Shown here: positions 46,512 to 55,136 of the stretch, in pieces
Position numbering within the stretch: the stretch's first letter is position 1
How the letters are laid out: every line of letters begins with the position of its first letter
Source: Clostridium chrysemydis
GTDB lineage: Bacteria; Bacillota; Clostridia; Clostridiales; Clostridiaceae
DNA: 64,000 nucleotides
Direction: 5' to 3'
Assembly (NCBI RefSeq): GCF_015234215.1
Contig: NZ_JADEKP010000006.1
Location: 31,687-95,686 of the forward strand
The notes under the pieces: generated by a model
Databases searched by the model: none
Told to the model about the DNA's origin: nothing
Seen by the model: the letters and a program-made list of their open reading frames with translations, nothing else
Translations under genes and position numbers: made by a program

Positions 46512-47912
46512 TTATTTTGTTAATTTCTCACCCATCATTACACCCATAGCTGATGCCATCATAAGACCTCTAGTCCATCCACTAGAATCTCCAAGACAGT
46601 ATAACCCGCTTACGTTTGTTTCAAAATTCTCATCTATAACAACCTTATTACTATAGAATTTTATTTCTGGACCATAAAGAAGTGTTTCTTCACTTGCAAA
46701 TCCAGGGACTACCACGTCTAAAGATTCTATAAAATTAATAATGTTTGTCATCGTTCTATATGGCATTGCTGAAGTTAAATCTCCTGCAACAGCATCTGGT
46801 AAAGTATGCTTTACATTAGATCTATCTAATTCTTTTTGCCAAGTTCTTTTACCTGCTAATATATCCCCGTATCTTTGAACTAATATACTTCCGTTTCCTA
46901 GCATATTAACTAGTTCTGCAACCTTTTGCCCATACTCTATAGGTTTGTTAAACGGCTCTTCAAAGTTATGTGAACTTAATATCGCAAGGTTTGTATTGTT
47001 TGATTTTTTATCTTTGTAAGAATGACCATTAACTATTGCCATGTTGTTATCATAATTCTCTTGAGATACGAACCCTCCAGGATTTTGGCAAAACGTCCTA
47101 ACCTTATCTTTAAAAGGTCCTGGATATCCTATAAGTTTTGATTCATATAAAACTTCGTTTACCATTTCCATAACTTCGTTTCTAAGTTCTACCCTTACTC
47201 CGATATCTACTGTTCCAGCTTTGTGGTTAATATTATGTTCTAAACACATATCTTTTAACCAATCAGCACCCTTTCTTCCTGTAGCTACAACTACACAATC
47301 CCCTTTAACCGTTTCGTCCTTACTTTTTGTTATTGAATCAGTAAGTAAAACCCCAGTTATTTTGTTATTTTCTATAATTAAATCTTTTGCTAAAGTATCA
47401 AATCTTATTTCTACCCCTAAATCTAATAAATGATTTTGAAGTTTAAGATATATTTCTTGTGCTTTTTCAGTTCCTAAATGTCTTATAGGACAATCTACTA
47501 ATTTAAGGTTTCCCTCAATTGCTTTTCTTCTAATTTCTTTAACAGCCTCAGGATTCTCAACTCCTTCAACTTTCTCATCAGCACCAAACTCTAAATATAT
47601 CTTATCTGCGTAATCTATGTATTCTTGTACTAAGTTACCACCTATAAGCTCTGGTAAATCTCCTCCTACTTCGTAGTTTAATGATAATTTACCATCTGAA
47701 AATGCTCCTGCACCTGAAAAACCAGTTGTTATGTGGCAGTAAGGTTTGCACGAAACACACTTATTTGTTTTCTCCTTAGGACAACTTCTCTTGTCTATTC
47801 TTCTACCTGCTTCTACTAATAATATTTTCTTATTAGGCTCTCTTTTAATCGCCTCTAACGCTGTAAAAATACCTGCTGGACCTGCTCCAACAATAATTAC
47901 TTCATAACCCAT
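46512..47912 (-). CDS. Uncharacterised FAD-dependent dehydrogenase (COG2509 type)
   Basis: 466 residues. N-terminal FAD motif VIIVGAGPAGIFTALEAIK, a cysteine-rich stretch (CPKEKTNKCVSCKPYC near 44-59), GFSGAGAFSDGKLSL, an ATGRKGADW segment, and a C-terminal YCLGDSSGWTRGLMMASAMG motif closing the FAD site. The substrate of this family is not established. A guanine-class purine riboswitch lies directly upstream, which ties its expression to purine levels. ATG behind AAGGAGATA. Confidence 0.85.
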   Translation of the reverse strand: MGYEVIIVGAGPAGIFTALEAIKREPNKKILLVEAGRRIDKRSCPKEKTNKCVSCKPYCHITTGFSGAGAFSDGKLSLNYEVGGDLPELIGGNLVQEYIDYADKIYLEFGADEKVEGVENPEAVKEIRRKAIEGNLKLVDCPIRHLGTEKAQEIYLKLQNHLLDLGVEIRFDTLAKDLIIENNKITGVLLTDSITKSKDETVKGDCVVVATGRKGADWLKDMCLEHNINHKAGTVDIGVRVELRNEVMEMVNEVLYESKLIGYPGPFKDKVRTFCQNPGGFVSQENYDNNMAIVNGHSYKDKKSNNTNLAILSSHNFEEPFNKPIEYGQKVAELVNMLGNGSILVQRYGDILAGKRTWQKELDRSNVKHTLPDAVAGDLTSAMPYRTMTNIINFIESLDVVVPGFASEETLLYGPEIKFYSNKVVIDENFETNVSGLYCLGDSSGWTRGLMMASAMGVMMGEKLTK

Positions 47913-47943
47913 AAACCCTATCTCCTTAAAAAGAAATTATTAA

Positions 47944-48011
47944 ACCTATAGCAAGAGCTTTTTACGGTAGCTCTGTAGAAACGCCTCTCCCTATTCGAAG
48001 CTTATACAGGT
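47944..48011 (-). promoter_or_regulatory. Purine riboswitch aptamer, guanine-type but divergent
   Basis: On the minus strand P1 is ACCTGTA/TATAGGT. Joining J1-2 is TAA. P2 is GCTTC/GAGGC with loop GAATAGGGA. J2-3 is the invariant GTTTCTAC. P3 is AGAGCT/AGCTCT with loop ACCGTAAAA. C74 before the P1 3' arm marks guanine rather than adenine. Two departures from the consensus are an unusual L2 and a U-G in place of the usual G-A just before C74. The ribosome binding site of the dehydrogenase gene lies about 14 bases after P1, so control may be at translation. Confidence 0.75.
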
Positions 48012-48144
48012 AGTTAAATGTTCGATTTTAATCGCCATTTTTTTTACTACATTGAAATTTTAATCTATATTTTAGTAAAAATCAAGCTATTTTACGAATT
48101 AAATTTATATTTTTTATTTTTTTGTACGTATAATTAAGATTTTA

Positions 48145-48615
48145 TTAATATGTTTTAGCTTTTAAAATTTGCTTATACCTTTTAACATTAACTTTTAATT
48201 CACGATTTTCGAAAAAATAAGTTTCTACACCGTACCATATAAAAACCCAACAAACTATAGATAATAATTGAGATATAGCCATATTAATACTAGAAAAAAT
48301 ATAAACTAAAGCCCCTATTATAATTCCTAAAATAAAGGCAGCTAAACAAATTATATTGTTCTTTTTAATCATATGATTCTCTTCAGTTATCTTTTTATTA
48401 AAAGTGTTTTTTATAGCTCTCTTTAAAACTTCTTTATCCGAATTATAATTAAATTTGATCTCTATTTCGATCTCATCATTTCTATTTGTAAAGCTTACTC
48501 TATCCATAAGATATTCTTCTAATTCATTTGATATATTATAATCACTAGGCGAATAAAACCCTTTAAATATCTCGTTATTTTCACCAATATAAACTTCTAT
48601 TTTTCTATTAATCAT
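48145..48615 (-). CDS. Hypothetical membrane protein
   Basis: 156 residues: an N-terminal soluble domain (about 1-85) of alternating strand/helix character, two hydrophobic helices (about 88-110 and 113-133), and a basic C-terminal tail. I start at ATG 48615 behind AAGGGGTGA. No family recognised. Confidence 0.5.
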   Translation of the reverse strand: MINRKIEVYIGENNEIFKGFYSPSDYNISNELEEYLMDRVSFTNRNDEIEIEIKFNYNSDKEVLKRAIKNTFNKKITEENHMIKKNNIICLAAFILGIIIGALVYIFSSINMAISQLLSIVCWVFIWYGVETYFFENRELKVNVKRYKQILKAKTY

Positions 48616-48711
48616 ATGGTTCACCCCTTAAGATTTTCTTTTGTTAATCTTATTATTCTCATATATCTATAAAATTTTCATATTAATATAAAATAATTTT
48701 TATTAAAACAA

Positions 48712-48740
48712 AAAAGCATGTAAGATAATCTTACACGCTT
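48712..48740 (-). terminator. Terminator after the zinc-ribbon/Yip1-like gene
   Basis: AAGCGTGTAAGAT and ATCTTACATGCTT on the minus strand, followed by TTTTTTG. Confidence 0.8.
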
Positions 48741-48751
48741 AAAACAAATGC

Positions 48752-49531
48752 TTAAGTAGCAAATATGCATACTATTAAAACTAAAATTCCAATCCAAGCC
48801 TTATTTGATAAACCCTTATTTTCTAAAATTGAATAAACTGATGCTCCAAATAAAATACTTCCAAAGATATTAACCTTACCTACTATAAGTAATATAGCTG
48901 AGAAAAACCCTAGTCCAGATAGTGACCCAATTAATAGCCCCAAGATAAAACTTATTACTAAAGATATTAAAGCAAAAACTATAGCTGGCATCATAGATAA
49001 AGCATATATTTTTATTACTCCAGCTTGACCAATTTTCTTCTTATCTTTGTCTATCAAAAGTGTCAATATTCCATATGCTATTCCTATAGATACGAAACCT
49101 CCAATTATCCTTAATAATAATTGTGTAAAGTCTATATCTCCAGTACTCCCAAACATTAAAAATTCTCTTGGTGGATTTAATATATTGCTTAATATAGGCA
49201 TTAACCCGACTATTAAACACATTACCTTTACTGTGCCTTCACTAACTTCATCAAACATTTTTACTGATCCTCTTATAGGATTTTTCAATATCTCAAAAAT
49301 AACTGTTTTAATTTCACCAAATGCATTACCACTCTTAACTTCATTCAAAGTAGATTTTGCATACTCTCCGAACTTAGAATTGATATCATCTGTTGAATAA
49401 TCATTAGATTTATATTCTCTCTCTACCCTTTGTGTAGCTGCAATTTCAGAACCTTCATCTACCACACACCCACATTTAATACAAAACTTTGATCCCTCTT
49501 TCAAAGTTTCTCCACACTCTCTACAAAACAT
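48752..49531 (-). CDS. Zinc-ribbon membrane protein (Yip1-like)
   Basis: 259 residues. N-terminal zinc ribbon with two CxxC pairs (FCREC...FCIKC, residues 2-20), a hydrophilic linker (to about 85), then five membrane helices. The helical part resembles Yip1/DUF-type domains seen in other Firmicute zinc-ribbon proteins. No function known. ATG behind AAGGGGGA. Confidence 0.7.
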   Translation of the reverse strand: MFCRECGETLKEGSKFCIKCGCVVDEGSEIAATQRVEREYKSNDYSTDDINSKFGEYAKSTLNEVKSGNAFGEIKTVIFEILKNPIRGSVKMFDEVSEGTVKVMCLIVGLMPILSNILNPPREFLMFGSTGDIDFTQLLLRIIGGFVSIGIAYGILTLLIDKDKKKIGQAGVIKIYALSMMPAIVFALISLVISFILGLLIGSLSGLGFFSAILLIVGKVNIFGSILFGASVYSILENKGLSNKAWIGILVLIVCIFAT

Positions 49532-49647
49532 TTGAATCCCCCTTCAATTTTATATTTCTTCTTAATTTTACTTTATTTAGTATTTATTTACAATACTTTT
49601 ATTATTTGTTAAACGAATTAACTTAATATAAAAAATAATTTAAATGA

Positions 49648-49677
49648 AAAAGATCTAGAAACCTAGATCTTTTTTAT
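49648..49677 (-). terminator. Terminator after the crcB-DUF190 operon
   Basis: AAAAGATCTAG-AAAC-CTAGATCTTTTTT. Confidence 0.85.
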
Positions 49678-49691
49678 TTTAATTACTTATC

Positions 49692-50021
49692 TTATTCAAA
49701 ACTTAATATATCTATATCATTAACAACTACTATCTTGCCTGATTTAATCATAGGTGAAATAGAACTTATAATTAAATCTACATTTTCTTCTTTAGCTGCA
49801 ACTTCTATAAGTATAGGTAATTTTCTTGAAAGAACTTCTAAAAGATCTGTATGTACCTTTTTATCTTCCCCAAACCCTTCTATACCTCTAATTATAGTAG
49901 CCCCAGAAACCCCTAAATCCTTAAGCTTATTTATAATTCCTTCGTATAGAGGTTTATTATTATACTTATCATTTCCTTCTATAAAAACCTTTATTAATTT
50001 TCCCTTATAATTATTTTCCAT
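49692..50021 (-). CDS. DUF190 protein
   Basis: 109 residues, PII-like ferredoxin fold by family (KLIKVFIEGNDKYNNKPLYEGIINKLKDLG, then GVSGATIIRGIEGFG). It follows crcB by 13 bases and shares the fluoride riboswitch. DUF190 proteins are common partners of CrcB; a sensory or stabilising role in fluoride export is plausible but unproven. ATG behind AGGAGGAA. Confidence 0.88.
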   Translation of the reverse strand: MENNYKGKLIKVFIEGNDKYNNKPLYEGIINKLKDLGVSGATIIRGIEGFGEDKKVHTDLLEVLSRKLPILIEVAAKEENVDLIISSISPMIKSGKIVVVNDIDILSFE

Positions 50022-50034
50022 AAGACTTTTCCTC

Positions 50035-50421
50035 CTAAACTAATAATTTTGCAATAGACATCCCTAAAACTACGCCTAAAAAACTAAGTATTACATTTAA
50101 ACCTAGATTTAAAAATCCAAAAGTTAAATTTCCTTCACTAATCATAGATACAGTTTCATATGAAAATGTTGAAAAAGTAGTAAGTCCTCCCATCATTCCA
50201 GTAGTTAAAAATAGTTTTGTGTTCCCTGATATAAGAGTAGTATCTAAACTTAACCTAATAACAAATCCTATAACAATTGCACCTAAAATATTTGCAATTA
50301 AAGTTCCATACGGAAAATCTGCCCCAAAGATTCTAGCTGCATTTATAGATATTAAATATCTAAGAGATGCCCCTAAAAATCCACCTACTCCAACTAATAG
50401 TATTAAACTAAATTTCTGCAA
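50035..50421 (-). CDS. crcB: Fluoride channel Fluc
   Basis: 128 residues, four membrane helices, exports fluoride as an antiparallel dimer. Motifs: GVGGFLGASLRY, FPYGTLIANILGA with the polar-track asparagine, and the central GMMGGLTTFSTFSYE with the box of aromatic residues and the sodium site. TTG start at 50421, six bases after GAGGTG; the in-frame GTG at 50430 is part of that site. The fluoride riboswitch is about 45 bases upstream. Confidence 0.94.
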   Translation of the reverse strand: MQKFSLILLVGVGGFLGASLRYLISINAARIFGADFPYGTLIANILGAIVIGFVIRLSLDTTLISGNTKLFLTTGMMGGLTTFSTFSYETVSMISEGNLTFGFLNLGLNVILSFLGVVLGMSIAKLLV

Positions 50422-50462
50422 AAAAATCACCTCGTATATATATTATTGCCAATTTTAAAAAT

Positions 50463-50547
50463 TAAAAAAGCTAATGCCCTACACCAATCCAATTGTTGTA
50501 GGAGTCATTAGCTTAAAGCGATTAAAGGTTAACTCCATAACCTATAT
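50463..50547 (-). promoter_or_regulatory. Fluoride (crcB-motif) riboswitch with terminator
   Basis: On the minus strand: AGGTTATGGAGTTAACCT (pseudoknot stem of the crcB motif), AATCGCTTTAAGCTAATGAC and CTCCTAC, the hallmark 3' part of the aptamer. That end also forms the left arm of a terminator: GCTAATGACTCCTACA pairs with TGTAGGGCATTAGC followed by TTTTTT. Fluoride binding should stop terminator formation and turn on crcB-DUF190. Confidence 0.92.
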
Positions 50548-50608
50548 ATTTTTATTAATTATAAATTTATTATACGTATTTAATATCACATTTTCAATTA
50601 ATAATTTG

Positions 50609-50959
50609 TTAATTGCTATTTTCTTTTTCTATTTTCTCTAAGCTTTCTTCTAATTCTCTTTTAGCATCTTCTATTTGAATATCAACTGCTGAAATTTTCA
50701 TCCTGCTTTCTTTTATAGAATCTAAAAGGTCTGAAACTTTAGCTGCATCCATAGAAACATTATCTAAAGATTCCGCTACAAACATTTCTCCTAAAATCTC
50801 AGTAGTCTTTTTTATGTTAGATACAGCATTATCTCTTTCTTTTTCTAAAGCCATAACCTTTTTTTTATTATCCATCTTTAAGCTTGCGACTTTTGCAATG
50901 GTGTTAGCTCCTTTAGTTGCGCTATCTGCCATATCTTTTACGCTATCTAAAAATCCCAT
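50609..50959 (-). CDS. Hypothetical coiled-coil protein
   Basis: 116 residues, nearly all helical and charged, starting MGFLDSVKDMADSATKGAN, with a predicted coiled coil over about 35-112. No membrane segment or signal. Similar starts occur in small stress- or envelope-associated helical proteins. No firm family. ATG behind AAGGGAGAT. Confidence 0.55.
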   Translation of the reverse strand: MGFLDSVKDMADSATKGANTIAKVASLKMDNKKKVMALEKERDNAVSNIKKTTEILGEMFVAESLDNVSMDAAKVSDLLDSIKESRMKISAVDIQIEDAKRELEESLEKIEKENSN

Positions 50960-51154
50960 ATTAACATCTCCCTTAAATATTATAATTTAATTATATAATA
51001 TTTTTTAATGTTTAAGATGTTCCCTCTTCTAAATTATTACAAAGTTAATAGAGTTATCAAATTTTCTTTATTGTTAAAAATAGCTTAAGTACGCTATCTA
51101 ATTCTTTCTCTATTTAAATATGCGTGAAATTATAAAAGAAAGTAGCGTATATTA

Positions 51155-51184
51155 AAAAAGAAACCTCTAAAAAGAGGTTTCTAA
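51155..51184 (-). terminator. Terminator after hcp
   Basis: AGAAACCTCT-TTTT-AGAGGTTTCTTTTTT on the minus strand. Confidence 0.85.
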
Positions 51185-51222
51185 GTAAGTTATAAAGGGT
51201 TATTTTGGATACTTAATTTAAA

Positions 51223-52872
51223 TTATTCTCCCATGAACATTTTCATGTCATCTTCTACGTTAGTTATTCCACCTATTCCAAAGTTTTCAACTAAAACTTT
51301 AGCTACATTTGGTGAAAGGAATGCTGGTAATGTTGGTCCTAAGTGGATGTTATTAACACCTAAGTGTAATAATGATAATAATACTATTACAGCTTTTTGT
51401 TCATACCAAGCTATATTATATGATATTGGTAATTCATTTACGTCATCTAAACCAAATACTTCTTGAAGTTTTAAAGCTATAACAACTAATGAGTATGAAT
51501 CATTACACTGACCTGCATCTAAAACTCTTGGAATTCCACCGATATCTCCTAAGTTTAATTTGTTATATTTATATTTAGCACAACCTGCAGTTAATATTAC
51601 TGTATCTTTAGGTAATTTTTCTGCAAACTCTGTGTAGTAGTTTCTTGATTTTGCTCTTCCATCACATCCTGCCATAACAAAGAATCTCTTTATAGCACCA
51701 GTTTTAACTGCATCTACAACTTTATCAGCTAAAGCTAAAACTTGATTGTGAGCGAATCCCCCAACTATTTCTCCTTTTTCTATTTCTGTTGGAGCTTCAC
51801 ATTTTTTAGCTAATTCTATAATCTCACTAAAATCTTTGTGTCCGTTAGCATCTGCCTCGATGTGTGCACATCCTTCATATCCTACAGAACCTGTTGTAAA
51901 TATTCTTCCTCTATATGAATCTTGAACTGGTGTTATACAGTTAGTTGTCATAAGGATTGGTCCGTTAAATGAAGCGAATTCTTTATTTTGTAACCACCAA
52001 GCATTTCCGTAGTTACCTGCAAAGTGCTCATACTTTTTAAATTCTGGATAGTATTGTCCTGCAAGCATTTCTCCGTGAGTATATACATCTACCCCAGTTC
52101 CTTTTGTTTGCTCTAATAACATTTCTAAATCTTTTAAATCATGTCCTGAAATTAAGATACCTGGATTTTTTCTAACTCCGATATCAACTTTTGTTATTTC
52201 TGGGTGTCCGTAAGTGCCTGTGTTTGCAGCATCAAGTAATGCCATTCCATCTACCCCGTATTTACCAGCTTCTAAAGCTAATGCTGTTAATTCATCAGCT
52301 GATAATGAATCATCCATAACTTTAACTAAAGCTTCTGCCATAAATGCATGGATGTTATCATCATCGTATCCTAAGTTCATAGCATGTTTCATGTATGCTG
52401 ACATACCTTTTAATCCATATATAATAAGCTCTCTTAAGCTTCTTACATCTTCATTTTCAGTTGAAAGAACACCTACTTTTGATGCTTTTTCCATCATTTC
52501 TTCTTCTGATGCAGCTTCAAATGTAGCACACTCCATAAAGTTTTTACCATTAGCGTTTCCACCTTTAGCTTCAACTTCTTTTTTAAGTTCATCTCTTAAT
52601 GCTATTGTTTCTAAAACTCTTTCTTTTATAGCTTTAAAATCAAAGTTAGCATTTGTTATTGTAATAAAAAGATTTTCTGTTATAAACTTATCTGCCTTTT
52701 TACTACTTACTCCTACTTTTCTTCCTTCAACTACTACTGTAGCTAGTCCTTTAGTCACATATACTAAAAGGTCTTGTATTTTAGCGACATCCTCTGTCTT
52801 ACCACAAACACCTCTTACTGTACATCCTTTGCATCCTGCTGTTTCTTGACATTGAAAACAAAACATTGACAT
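51223..52872 (-). CDS. hcp: Hydroxylamine reductase / hybrid cluster protein, class I
   Basis: 549 residues. The N-terminal cysteines C5-x2-C8-x8-C17-x5-C23 bind a 4Fe-4S cluster, the arrangement of anaerobe class I enzymes. Further ligands of the hybrid 4Fe-2S-2O cluster lie in [38 protein letters not shown] and DAGQCNDSY. Hcp reduces hydroxylamine and is now seen mainly as an NO reductase. A perfect CTGTAAC/GTTACAG palindrome at 52981 marks likely control by the neighbouring Crp/Fnr regulator. ATG behind TAGGAGGAA. Confidence 0.97.
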   Translation of the reverse strand: MSMFCFQCQETAGCKGCTVRGVCGKTEDVAKIQDLLVYVTKGLATVVVEGRKVGVSSKKADKFITENLFITITNANFDFKAIKERVLETIALRDELKKEVEAKGGNANGKNFMECATFEAASEEEMMEKASKVGVLSTENEDVRSLRELIIYGLKGMSAYMKHAMNLGYDDDNIHAFMAEALVKVMDDSLSADELTALALEAGKYGVDGMALLDAANTGTYGHPEITKVDIGVRKNPGILISGHDLKDLEMLLEQTKGTGVDVYTHGEMLAGQYYPEFKKYEHFAGNYGNAWWLQNKEFASFNGPILMTTNCITPVQDSYRGRIFTTGSVGYEGCAHIEADANGHKDFSEIIELAKKCEAPTEIEKGEIVGGFAHNQVLALADKVVDAVKTGAIKRFFVMAGCDGRAKSRNYYTEFAEKLPKDTVILTAGCAKYKYNKLNLGDIGGIPRVLDAGQCNDSYSLVVIALKLQEVFGLDDVNELPISYNIAWYEQKAVIVLLSLLHLGVNNIHLGPTLPAFLSPNVAKVLVENFGIGGITNVEDDMKMFMGE

Positions 52873-52954
52873 ATTTAATTCCTCCTAGTGTATATTAATC
52901 TATTTATATTCTATATTTAGTCCTAGTAATTAGTTTTTTCTCTTAACAAATACT

Positions 52955-52998
52955 AGTATAAATATTTCTAGCCTCTTATTCTGTAACCAGTGTTACAG
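52955..52998 (-). promoter_or_regulatory. hcp promoter with HcpR-type palindrome
   Basis: CTGTAAC-CAGT-GTTACAG (52981-52998) is a perfect 7-base inverted repeat, and a TATACT -10 box sits at 52960-52955. A start about 7 bases beyond the -10 puts the palindrome centre near -41.5, the classic class II activator position. Confidence 0.65.
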
Positions 52999-53000
52999 TT

Positions 53001-53759
53001 TTAAATTTTCTTAAAAGTAAATTTGCAATAACCTATTTCATCACACTTTACCTTCATCTCATCCCAAGTATCCTCTTCTTTTATACTTTCAATTGCAGAT
53101 GGATAAAGTATAGTATTTTCTTTAAAAATATGATCCCTTAAATTAAATACAAGGTATTTTGAAATATCATCTAATCTTTCTTTAAAGTCGCTAAAAGAAA
53201 TATAATCAAAACACTTACAAAGTTCTTTTAAAGCCCTTTTTTTAGCCCTTAAGTCTTCGTGTTCCATCTTCATTATCCTAGTTGGTCCTGTAATACCTCT
53301 TTTTTCAAGTTCTTTGAATAATACTCTTTCTTCTCTTTGATGATGGTTTTCTGCATCTAAAATTGAATCTGCTAAAGACTCTACTTTATCTACATACCTT
53401 CTATCAAAATCATTTTTATCTAGTTTTTGGATTTCGCTGTTTAAATTATCTAATTCCTTTAAAAATTCTAATATCCTATCATGTTCTTCAATCATAGTGT
53501 GAACTACATGTCCTTCCTTTAAGGAAGTTTTAATCTTTTCTAGTTCTCCTTTTAAAACATCCATATGTATATCACATAAATGTCTTAAATCACTAGGATT
53601 CATTCCTTCATCTATTAAATTTTGCTCTGCTATAGATAATTCTACAGGGTCTATATCCTTAACTATTTCCATAGCTTCTCTTCTTAAATCCTCTGTTATA
53701 TTTTCTGAATTTAACTTTCTAAGAATACTTGTTAATTCATCTATTTTAATATTTCCCAT
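53001..53759 (-). CDS. DUF438 and hemerythrin domain protein
   Basis: 252 residues. N-terminal DUF438 (about 1-75, with DPVELSIAEQNLIDEGM), followed by a hemerythrin-like four-helix domain (about 85-235) with iron-ligand motifs VHTMIEEHDRI, NHHQREERVLF, MEHEDLRAKK and FNLRDHIFKENTILYP. It probably binds a diiron site and senses or detoxifies O2/NO. It lies 11 bases after the RIC gene, as one operon. ATG behind TAGGAGGAA. Confidence 0.9.
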   Translation of the reverse strand: MGNIKIDELTSILRKLNSENITEDLRREAMEIVKDIDPVELSIAEQNLIDEGMNPSDLRHLCDIHMDVLKGELEKIKTSLKEGHVVHTMIEEHDRILEFLKELDNLNSEIQKLDKNDFDRRYVDKVESLADSILDAENHHQREERVLFKELEKRGITGPTRIMKMEHEDLRAKKRALKELCKCFDYISFSDFKERLDDISKYLVFNLRDHIFKENTILYPSAIESIKEEDTWDEMKVKCDEIGYCKFTFKKI

Positions 53760-53770
53760 ATAAATTCCTC

Positions 53771-54466
53771 CTAAATGTTTTTAAATAAGATACTATTTTC
53801 TTTGTGAATATGAACATATAAATCTTTTTCAAGTTCTTGAAGTTTTCTATAAACTAATTTAAATGTTGTACATGCCCATTCAGGTAATTTATATCCATCA
53901 GTTTCCCTATATAAATCACTTAAAATATGGCCAGCACCCCTGTGTTCACTTTCAATAACTCCTATATAAGAAAAAATTTCGTCTCTCTTTTTTTCACTTC
54001 TATTATCTAAGTAATCAAAAATCATAGGGAACAAATCATTTTCTTCTTTAATTAAATGTTCCTCTAAATCAAGTTTAAGTTCACCAAATAACTTATGAAT
54101 AACTAGTAGTTTCTCTGGTGCATGGTTATAATGCACTCTTGTTACTTTTAAAATTAACTCATCTAATTCTCTTAAAGTATCAAAAGTAAATCTGTGGTGT
54201 GTATCTACTATATGCTTTATTAATTTCCTAGGGTCTTCTTTTCTCCAGTCTATATATTTCTCATTTGAATTTAAAAATTCCCTAAATTCTTTATTTAAAC
54301 TTTCTACAAAGTCATTATCATTTACGTCTTTATCCTTTAACGCTTCTTTTAAAGTTCTATTTCCGTTACAGCAATAGTCAATGCTATACTCATTAAATTT
54401 CCTTGCTGCCCCTGGATAAACAGCTACTATGTCTCCTAATATCTGATTTAATTCTATTCTTTTCAT
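53771..54466 (-). CDS. ric: Iron-sulfur cluster repair di-iron protein (RIC)
   Basis: 231 residues. A short N-terminal ScdA domain with CCNGNRTLKEAL (near 32-43) precedes a hemerythrin-like diiron domain (H and E ligands in HHRFTFDTLRELDEL, LDLEEHLIKEENDLFP, SEHRGAGHIL and YVHIHKENSILF). RIC proteins restore clusters damaged by NO or peroxide. First gene of the RIC-DUF438 pair, next to hcp. ATG behind ATAGGAGA. Confidence 0.93.
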   Translation of the reverse strand: MKRIELNQILGDIVAVYPGAARKFNEYSIDYCCNGNRTLKEALKDKDVNDNDFVESLNKEFREFLNSNEKYIDWRKEDPRKLIKHIVDTHHRFTFDTLRELDELILKVTRVHYNHAPEKLLVIHKLFGELKLDLEEHLIKEENDLFPMIFDYLDNRSEKKRDEIFSYIGVIESEHRGAGHILSDLYRETDGYKLPEWACTTFKLVYRKLQELEKDLYVHIHKENSILFKNI

Positions 54467-54624
54467 TCAAATCATCTCCTATGTTTTCCGTTTGCTATGT
54501 TTAAATAATATAATTTTTTTCTTTTTACTAATATGATTCAAATCAAATTTTGAAATTAATTTATTCTTTTAAATTTCACTCACTTTTATCCTTCATTTCC
54601 AAAATTAATTATTATTTGATTTTA

Positions 54625-54652
54625 ATCACATTATTCATATTCTAAATGTGAT
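54625..54652. promoter_or_regulatory. Inverted repeat between RIC and hemerythrin genes
   Basis: ATCACATT and AATGTGAT, 8 bases each, 12 bases apart. It lies in the divergent region and could be an operator. It does not match the GTAAC-type palindrome of hcp. Confidence 0.35.
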
Positions 54653-54687
54653 AACTTTTAAAATATAAAATTAAAGGTGGTTAAAAT

Positions 54688-55086
54688 ATGATAAATTCAA
54701 ATTTAATTAGACAACATAAAGATTTCTATGAACTGTTAAACAAAATGAAAGGTCTATTAAAAAACACTAGCGAAAATTCAAAAGAATTAGCATTAAATAT
54801 AAACTTACTAGCTGGAAAGCTTAATATACATTTACAATCTGAAGATAAGTTTTTATATCCTACTTTAATTAATAGTCAGGATATTAAACTAAAAAATATA
54901 GCAAAAGATTTTATTAATGAGATGGGGCATATTGCAAATACCTATTCTGATTTTAAAGTTAAATATAATACACAAAAAAAGATTCTAGATAACCTAAATG
55001 ATTTTAATAAAGACTGTACATTAATCATAAATACGATTGAAAATAGGCTAATGAAAGAAGATACTAAGCTTTATGTTCTTCTTTAA
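54688..55086 (+). CDS. Stand-alone hemerythrin domain protein
   Basis: 132 residues, one four-helix hemerythrin domain: N-terminal RQHKDFYELL, LNIHLQSEDKFLYPTL, and a C-terminal segment with MKEDTKLY. It is divergent from RIC and part of the NO/O2-stress island. ATG behind AAAGGTGG. Several of the usual iron-ligand histidines are fewer than in classical hemerythrins, so iron binding should be checked. Confidence 0.75.
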   Translation: MINSNLIRQHKDFYELLNKMKGLLKNTSENSKELALNINLLAGKLNIHLQSEDKFLYPTLINSQDIKLKNIAKDFINEMGHIANTYSDFKVKYNTQKKILDNLNDFNKDCTLIINTIENRLMKEDTKLYVLL

Positions 55087-55090
55087 ATAT

Positions 55091-55129
55091 AAAAAGGCTA
55101 TTGCTTATTAAAAATGCAATAGCCTTTTT
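55091..55129. terminator. Bidirectional terminator
   Basis: AAAAAGGCTATTGC and GCAATAGCCTTTTT pair; it sits between the converging hemerythrin and Crp/Fnr genes. Confidence 0.85.
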
Positions 55130-55136
55130 GTATCTA

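Noticed and set aside
51060-51155. Inverted TACGCTA/TAGCGTA pair downstream of the coiled-coil gene
   Set aside because: Arms are only 7 bases and about 60 bases apart with no T-run or gene relationship; probably chance.
52214-52849. 211-codon frame opposite hcp
   Set aside because: Shadow of the conserved hcp coding sequence; composition typical of antisense frames and no start signal.
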